From: Paenilisteria rustica
Lineage (GTDB): Bacteria; Bacillota; Bacilli; Lactobacillales; Listeriaceae
Direction of reading: 5' to 3'
Length of the DNA: 64,000 bases
Assembly (NCBI RefSeq): GCF_013820765.1
Contig: NZ_JABJVM010000005.1
Coordinates: 1-64,000 of the forward strand
The notes under the pieces are model-generated. The model did no database searches. It saw nothing but the letters and a program-made list of their open reading frames with translations, and had not been told where the DNA came from. The stretch's first letter is position 1. Each line of letters opens with the position of its first letter. Of this stretch, positions 59,878 through 64,000 are shown piece by piece. Position numbers and translations under genes: made by a program.

Positions 59878-61296
59878 CTAACTAATGATAATTTCAGCTA
59901 ATTTCTTCTGAATGTCTAGCAATCCCGTTTCATTTAATCGCGCGAAAGTCAGCCTAATCGATGGCTCTTTAATCCCAAATAAAAAAGCTGGCATCACTAG
60001 TAATTTATGCTCTAAGAAAATATCAAAATCACGATTCGTCCATATTTTATTTTCAGGCAAATGGCACCAGAGATGGAACCCGCCTTCTGGAGTACGATAC
60101 GTAAGCCCCTCCGGCAAATGAGCAATAAGCGCGTCCCTTTGCGTTTTTAGTGTTTCTTGCAACCAAACGATATGCTTGTCGAAATCTGAATCATTCAGCA
60201 CATGGTTTGCCAATACTTGAGGGAAAATACTTAGTCCAAAGTCCATTTCCTGACGTGCTTCAGCAAGTCTTGTCACGACAGCCGCGGGGCCAAGCAACCA
60301 ACCGATACGCGTCGTGGAACCCATTACTTTTGATAAAGAACCGATGTATAGAACGTTATCAGGATCTAATTTTTTCAAAAGCGGTGGCATCGGCTGATCG
60401 GCAAATCTAAGCATGCTGTAAGGATCATCCTCCACGATTGGAACCTGGATTTTGGCGCATAACTTCACGAAGGCTTCCCGACGTTTTGTGCCCATTGTTA
60501 AACTTGTTGGGTTTTGAAAAGTCGGATTGACAAATACCATCTTGATGCGATGCTTGCGATAAAGTTGCTCCAATTCGTCTAATTTTACGCCGTTGTCATC
60601 CATCGGTAATGCATAGATTCGTAAACCTGCTGATTGAAATATCGAAAGCGCGTAGAAATAGGACGGCGACTCAATCGCAATGGCATCCCCACTCGTCAGT
60701 AGACATTGTGTAATTAAAAACAACGCTTGTTGCGCGCCTGATGTGATAAAAATTTGATCAAGGCTCGTTTGGACATCGTGGTCTCGCGCCACCATGTCAC
60801 GAATCGTTTCTTTTAACGGCTGATATCCCGCTGTGTCTTCACTATCTTCCTCCGCTAGAAAGCTCTGCCACGACAGCGCTGGCGTTGATATTTTTGGAAT
60901 GAGATGTACCGGGAGCTCTCCAGAAGCAAGATCAATCACATCATCAGGAGATTCGCGCAGAAGCTGCTTCATTTTATCCATATAGGGCGTTGCTTGCAAA
61001 AAAGAACCTTGTGTCACGTAATGCCGCCAGTTTGTTTTTTGACCGGTAAAAACGCCCCATTTATCTTCGCTGATTCGAGTACCACTTCCTTGTTTGCGGG
61101 TGATGATACCGCGAGCGCTCAGTTCATCAAGCGCTCGCGCCAAGGTAGAGCGGTTGACCAGCAGCAAGCCCGCGAGCTCACGTTCAGGTGGTAACTTATC
61201 ACCAGGAAGCAGTTTCCCTTCCTCGATATAGTTCTCTATTAGAGCAATTATTTGTTGGTAAATTGGGTATTGTTTGTCTTTTGGTATATGCCACAT
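59878..61296 (-). CDS. pdxR: MocR-family regulator PdxR (GntR HTH fused to aminotransferase domain)
   Basis: The 472-residue protein has a GntR winged helix (about 12-75: YPIYQQIIALIENYIEEGKL, then LPPERELAGLLLVNRSTLARALDEL) and a fold-type I aminotransferase domain (about 115-470), with PLP-Lys in YIGSLSKVMGSTTRIGW (about 315). In L. monocytogenes PdxR (Lmo2100) senses PLP and activates pdxST. Here too it is divergent from pdxST, but the gap is unusually long (784 bases) and contains tandem repeats. GGAG lies ten bases before the ATG. Confidence 0.88.
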   Translation of the reverse strand: MWHIPKDKQYPIYQQIIALIENYIEEGKLLPGDKLPPERELAGLLLVNRSTLARALDELSARGIITRKQGSGTRISEDKWGVFTGQKTNWRHYVTQGSFLQATPYMDKMKQLLRESPDDVIDLASGELPVHLIPKISTPALSWQSFLAEEDSEDTAGYQPLKETIRDMVARDHDVQTSLDQIFITSGAQQALFLITQCLLTSGDAIAIESPSYFYALSIFQSAGLRIYALPMDDNGVKLDELEQLYRKHRIKMVFVNPTFQNPTSLTMGTKRREAFVKLCAKIQVPIVEDDPYSMLRFADQPMPPLLKKLDPDNVLYIGSLSKVMGSTTRIGWLLGPAAVVTRLAEARQEMDFGLSIFPQVLANHVLNDSDFDKHIVWLQETLKTQRDALIAHLPEGLTYRTPEGGFHLWCHLPENKIWTNRDFDIFLEHKLLVMPAFLFGIKEPSIRLTFARLNETGLLDIQKKLAEIIIS

Positions 61297-61390
61297 TTTA
61301 TGATATCTCCTTTTCAGTTATTGGTGGAAGCCTTGTATTGCATCATGTGCGGCGCCTTTGGATCAGCTTTTTTAGAGGCTTATGTGGATG

Positions 61391-61591
61391 TGATGAAACT
61401 GCCATCCTTTTGGACAGACCCTCGAAATTTTCGTGCCCTCCATAAAAACCAAGTACGGGTTTTCACTGCGCCACTAACAAATTTTTTCGGGTCTAACGTA
61501 AAGAATAATCTGGTGGTTGTTCGAAGTGTAGCAATCATGTATGCGGGAACGCTCCGTTTTTTTGGCTTATCATCGTTTTCAGATCTAGCTT
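61391..61591. repeat. Tandem intergenic repeat, unit A
   Basis: About 201 bases that recur at 61651-61850 with about 94% identity by eye, giving a 260-base period. Shared landmarks include TTTTCACTGCGCCACTAACA and ATGTATGCGGGAACGCTCCG. Weaker similarity extends about 30 bases upstream. Frames in it show no RBS. Confidence 0.85.
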
Positions 61592-61650
61592 TGTTGTGGT
61601 TCTTGAAAAGCGTCGTTTGCTTTTTTAGAACCTCAATATGCAATTGAATG

Positions 61651-61850
61651 TAATGAAACTGTCATCCTTTTGGGCAGACCCTCGAAATTTTCGTGCCCTC
61701 CGTAAAAGCCAATTGCGGGTTTTCACTGCGCCACTAACAAATTTTTTCGGGTCTAACGTAAAGAATAATCTGGTGGTTGTTCGAGGTGTAGTAATCATGT
61801 ATGCGGGAACGCTCCGTTTTTTGGCTTATCATCGTTTTCAGATCTAGCTT
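61651..61850. repeat. Tandem intergenic repeat, unit B
   Basis: Second copy of the unit at 61391-61591, one base shorter in the T run before GGCTTATC, with scattered substitutions. Separated from unit A by 59 bases. Confidence 0.85.
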
Positions 61851-61856
61851 CAACGG

Positions 61857-61945
61857 CCAACTCCTCGAAAACTTCACGCCCTCCATAAAAAGCAAGAGCG
61901 GCTTTTTACTGCGGCCGCTCCAGTTTTTTTCGGAGCTGAACGGGC
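61857..61945. repeat. Degenerate third partial unit
   Basis: This segment shares CTCGAAAA, GCCCTCCATAAAAA and TTTTTTTCGG, in the same order and spacing, with the middle of units A and B, so it looks like an older, decayed copy. The rest of the gap to pdxS (61946-62080) holds the pdxS promoter region but no clear consensus. Confidence 0.55.
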
Positions 61946-62080
61946 CGTTTCAGCTTTTCTTCATTGGACCACCAATTCGTCCTCCAATTGGCTGTTTTCA
62001 TAAATTTGGTTTTAGCTTACCATAAGGTGGACAGGTTTCCAAGGCAGAGGTTCTACATATATAAAGGAGGAATGGATTAA

Positions 62081-62968
62081 ATGGAAAAGCAAACTGGTAG
62101 TGAGTTGGTAAAAAGAGGTATGGCGCAGATGCAAAAGGGTGGCGTTATCATGGACGTTATTAACGCGGAGCAGGCGAAAATTGCGGAGGACGCGGGGGCT
62201 GTTGCGGTTATGGCGCTAGAACGTGTGCCTTCTGATATTCGTGCCGCGGGTGGGGTTGCTCGTATGGCCGACCCGCGTATTATCGAGGAAGTGATGAATG
62301 CGGTTTCGATTCCAGTCATGGCGAAAGCTCGTATTGGTCATATTTCTGAAGCGCGTGTTTTGGAAGCGATGGGCGTTGATTATATCGATGAAAGTGAAGT
62401 TTTGACTCCTGCTGATGATGAATTCCACCTTCTAAAAAGCGATTTTACCGTACCGTTCGTATGTGGTTGTCGTGATCTTGGCGAAGCGCTCCGTCGTATC
62501 GGCGAAGGTGCTTCGATGCTTCGTACTAAAGGTGAGCCCGGAACTGGAAATATCGTGGAAGCGGTTCGCCACATGCGCAAAGTGAATAGCCAAATTCGCA
62601 AAGTCAGCGTGATGAGTGACGATGAGCTGATGACCGAGGCCAAACTTTTAGGCGCTCCTTATGAACTTTTAAAAGAAATTAAAACACTTGGCAAATTACC
62701 AGTCGTGAATTTCGCTGCTGGCGGTGTGGCGACGCCTGCTGATGCTGCCTTGATGATGGAACTTGGCGCGGATGGCGTTTTCGTTGGATCTGGTATTTTC
62801 AAATCGGATAACCCTGCTAAATTTGCGAACGCAATCGTGCAAGCGACGACCTATTATACAGACTACGAGCTGATCGGCAAACTTTCAAAAGAACTTGGCG
62901 CGCCGATGAAGGGAATCGAGATTTCTCGTTTAAACCCGGAAGATCGTATGCAAGATCGAGGCTGGTAA
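62081..62968 (+). CDS. pdxS: Pyridoxal 5'-phosphate synthase, lyase subunit PdxS
   Basis: The 295-residue barrel enzyme has the family stretch [20 protein letters not shown] (about 22-43), the catalytic Lys in VMAKARIGH (about 82), and [15 protein letters not shown] with the second Lys (about 150). It builds PLP from ribose-5-phosphate, glyceraldehyde-3-phosphate and ammonia supplied by PdxT. AAAGGAGG lies upstream of ATG 62081. It is followed by pdxT after one base. Confidence 0.95.
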   Translation: MEKQTGSELVKRGMAQMQKGGVIMDVINAEQAKIAEDAGAVAVMALERVPSDIRAAGGVARMADPRIIEEVMNAVSIPVMAKARIGHISEARVLEAMGVDYIDESEVLTPADDEFHLLKSDFTVPFVCGCRDLGEALRRIGEGASMLRTKGEPGTGNIVEAVRHMRKVNSQIRKVSVMSDDELMTEAKLLGAPYELLKEIKTLGKLPVVNFAAGGVATPADAALMMELGADGVFVGSGIFKSDNPAKFANAIVQATTYYTDYELIGKLSKELGAPMKGIEISRLNPEDRMQDRGW

Positions 62969-62969
62969 G

Positions 62970-63536
62970 ATGAAAAAAATCGGTGTTTTAGCGCTACAAG
63001 GTGCTGTATCGGAACATCTGGACGCGATTTCACGGACTGGCGCCACTGCTATCGCCGTGAAGCATCCTGATCAGTTGCCAGATCTCGACGGACTTATCTT
63101 GCCTGGTGGCGAAAGCACGACTATGCGCCGCCTTATGAAGAAATACGATTTATTCGAAACGATTCAAACTTTCGCAGAGTCTGGAAAAGGGATTTTTGGG
63201 ACATGCGCAGGCTTAGTTTTAACAGCACGCGAAATAGACGGTAGCGATGATGAGACACTGAATCTAATCGATACCGTTGTGATGCGAAATGGTTTTGGTC
63301 GGCAAAAAGATAGTTTTGAAGCAGCGATTGAGATAAAAGGGATGGACGGCGAGCCATTTCCGGCAGTTTTCATCCGGGCGCCTTACATTGCTTCTGTTGG
63401 CGAACAGGTGAATGTCCTCGCGACGATTGATAACAAATGTATCGCTGCACAACAAGGAAAAATTCTCGTCACCGCGTTTCATCCTGAACTAACAGGAGAT
63501 ACGCGCTTGCTTGAGCTTTTCATTGCGACGCTGTAA
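62970..63536 (+). CDS. pdxT: Pyridoxal 5'-phosphate synthase, glutaminase subunit PdxT
   Basis: The 188-residue class I glutaminase has the start GVLALQGAVSEHL, LPGGESTTMRRL, the nucleophile Cys in FGTCAGLVL (about 78) and the His/Glu pair in FHPELTGD (about 170). It supplies ammonia to PdxS through a channel in the 24-subunit complex. It is in one operon with pdxS; a terminator follows at once. Confidence 0.95.
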   Translation: MKKIGVLALQGAVSEHLDAISRTGATAIAVKHPDQLPDLDGLILPGGESTTMRRLMKKYDLFETIQTFAESGKGIFGTCAGLVLTAREIDGSDDETLNLIDTVVMRNGFGRQKDSFEAAIEIKGMDGEPFPAVFIRAPYIASVGEQVNVLATIDNKCIAAQQGKILVTAFHPELTGDTRLLELFIATL

Positions 63537-63540
63537 AATG

Positions 63541-63583
63541 AAAAATACCGATTGCGCAAATAAGTCGCAATCGGTATTTTTAT
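63541..63583. terminator. Bidirectional terminator between pdxT and pta
   Basis: AAAATACCGATTGCG and CGCAATCGGTATTTT form a perfect 15-bp stem with a 9-base loop and T/A runs on both sides. Confidence 0.85.
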
Positions 63584-63589
63584 TTAGAA

Positions 63590-64000
<411 letters not shown>

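Noticed and set aside
61380-61847. Short open frames on both strands inside the tandem repeat units
   Set aside because: None has an RBS and the frames differ between units A and B (one indel), so the repeat is not being kept for coding.

Overview
The window reads as chromosomal DNA from a Listeriaceae bacterium, most likely a Listeria species outside the L. monocytogenes group. The support is gene content and order that I know from Listeria: an LMCA1-type Ca2+-ATPase beside a drug-efflux/TetR/acetyltransferase group and a fused GlnP; the lafA-lafB-lafC glycolipid genes; an nrdE-nrdF-flavodoxin-thioredoxin operon; and pdxR divergent from pdxST next to pta. This assignment rests on recognition of protein sequences, not on a search. 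I see no prophage, insertion sequence, CRISPR array, rRNA or tRNA.

Layout. 0-5 kb: a tiny 48-residue gene with its own terminator, a small basic protein, and a collinear haem-stress operon hssR-hssS-hrtB-hrtA on the minus strand. 5-10.4 kb: glutamine-type ABC importer (glnPQ), a MetE-like methyltransferase, RidA, small membrane proteins and a rhodanese. 10.4-16.5 kb: Ca2+-ATPase, MFS pump with divergent TetR and a clear operator, GNAT, DUF805 protein. 16.6-22 kb: ABC exporter and lafABC (glycolipid anchor of lipoteichoic acid). 22-24.3 kb: OsmC, SDR, PsiE-like and C26 peptidase genes. 24.4-33 kb: class III fructose-bisphosphatase, an HxlR-controlled LLM oxidoreductase/FMN reductase pair, aspartokinase, a second P-type ATPase. 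33-37.9 kb: Crp/Fnr regulator, lutABC (lactate oxidation) and a GntR regulator. 38-46.6 kb: Mga-like regulator, ABC-2 exporter, GNATs, a CsbD-like stub followed by about 640 bases that look like a structured non-coding RNA with a strong terminator, an EIIC-like transporter, an MreB paralogue and a MazG-like enzyme. 46.6-52.6 kb: mannitol operon mtlA-mtlR-mtlF-mtlD plus a secreted protein of unknown function. 52.8-57.3 kb: ribonucleotide reductase operon with tandem NrdR boxes. 57.5-64 kb: MATE pump, two YxeA-family proteins, pdxR, a tandemly repeated intergenic segment, pdxST and the 3' end of pta.

The most interesting signals are: (1) the promoter of the unknown secreted protein (52031-52540) has the same architecture as the mtlA promoter, namely an identical-type inverted repeat, a catabolite-repression (cre) site placed 44-45 bp from it, and -35/-10 boxes in register, which predicts that this protein belongs to the mannitol regulon; (2) a dispersed hairpin repeat (three copies) whose ends and centre are conserved while its 19-20 bp stem differs between copies yet stays perfectly self-complementary, one copy lying inside the nrd operon; (3) the candidate structured RNA at 42.4-43.1 kb; (4) a 260-bp-period tandem repeat between pdxR and pdxS.
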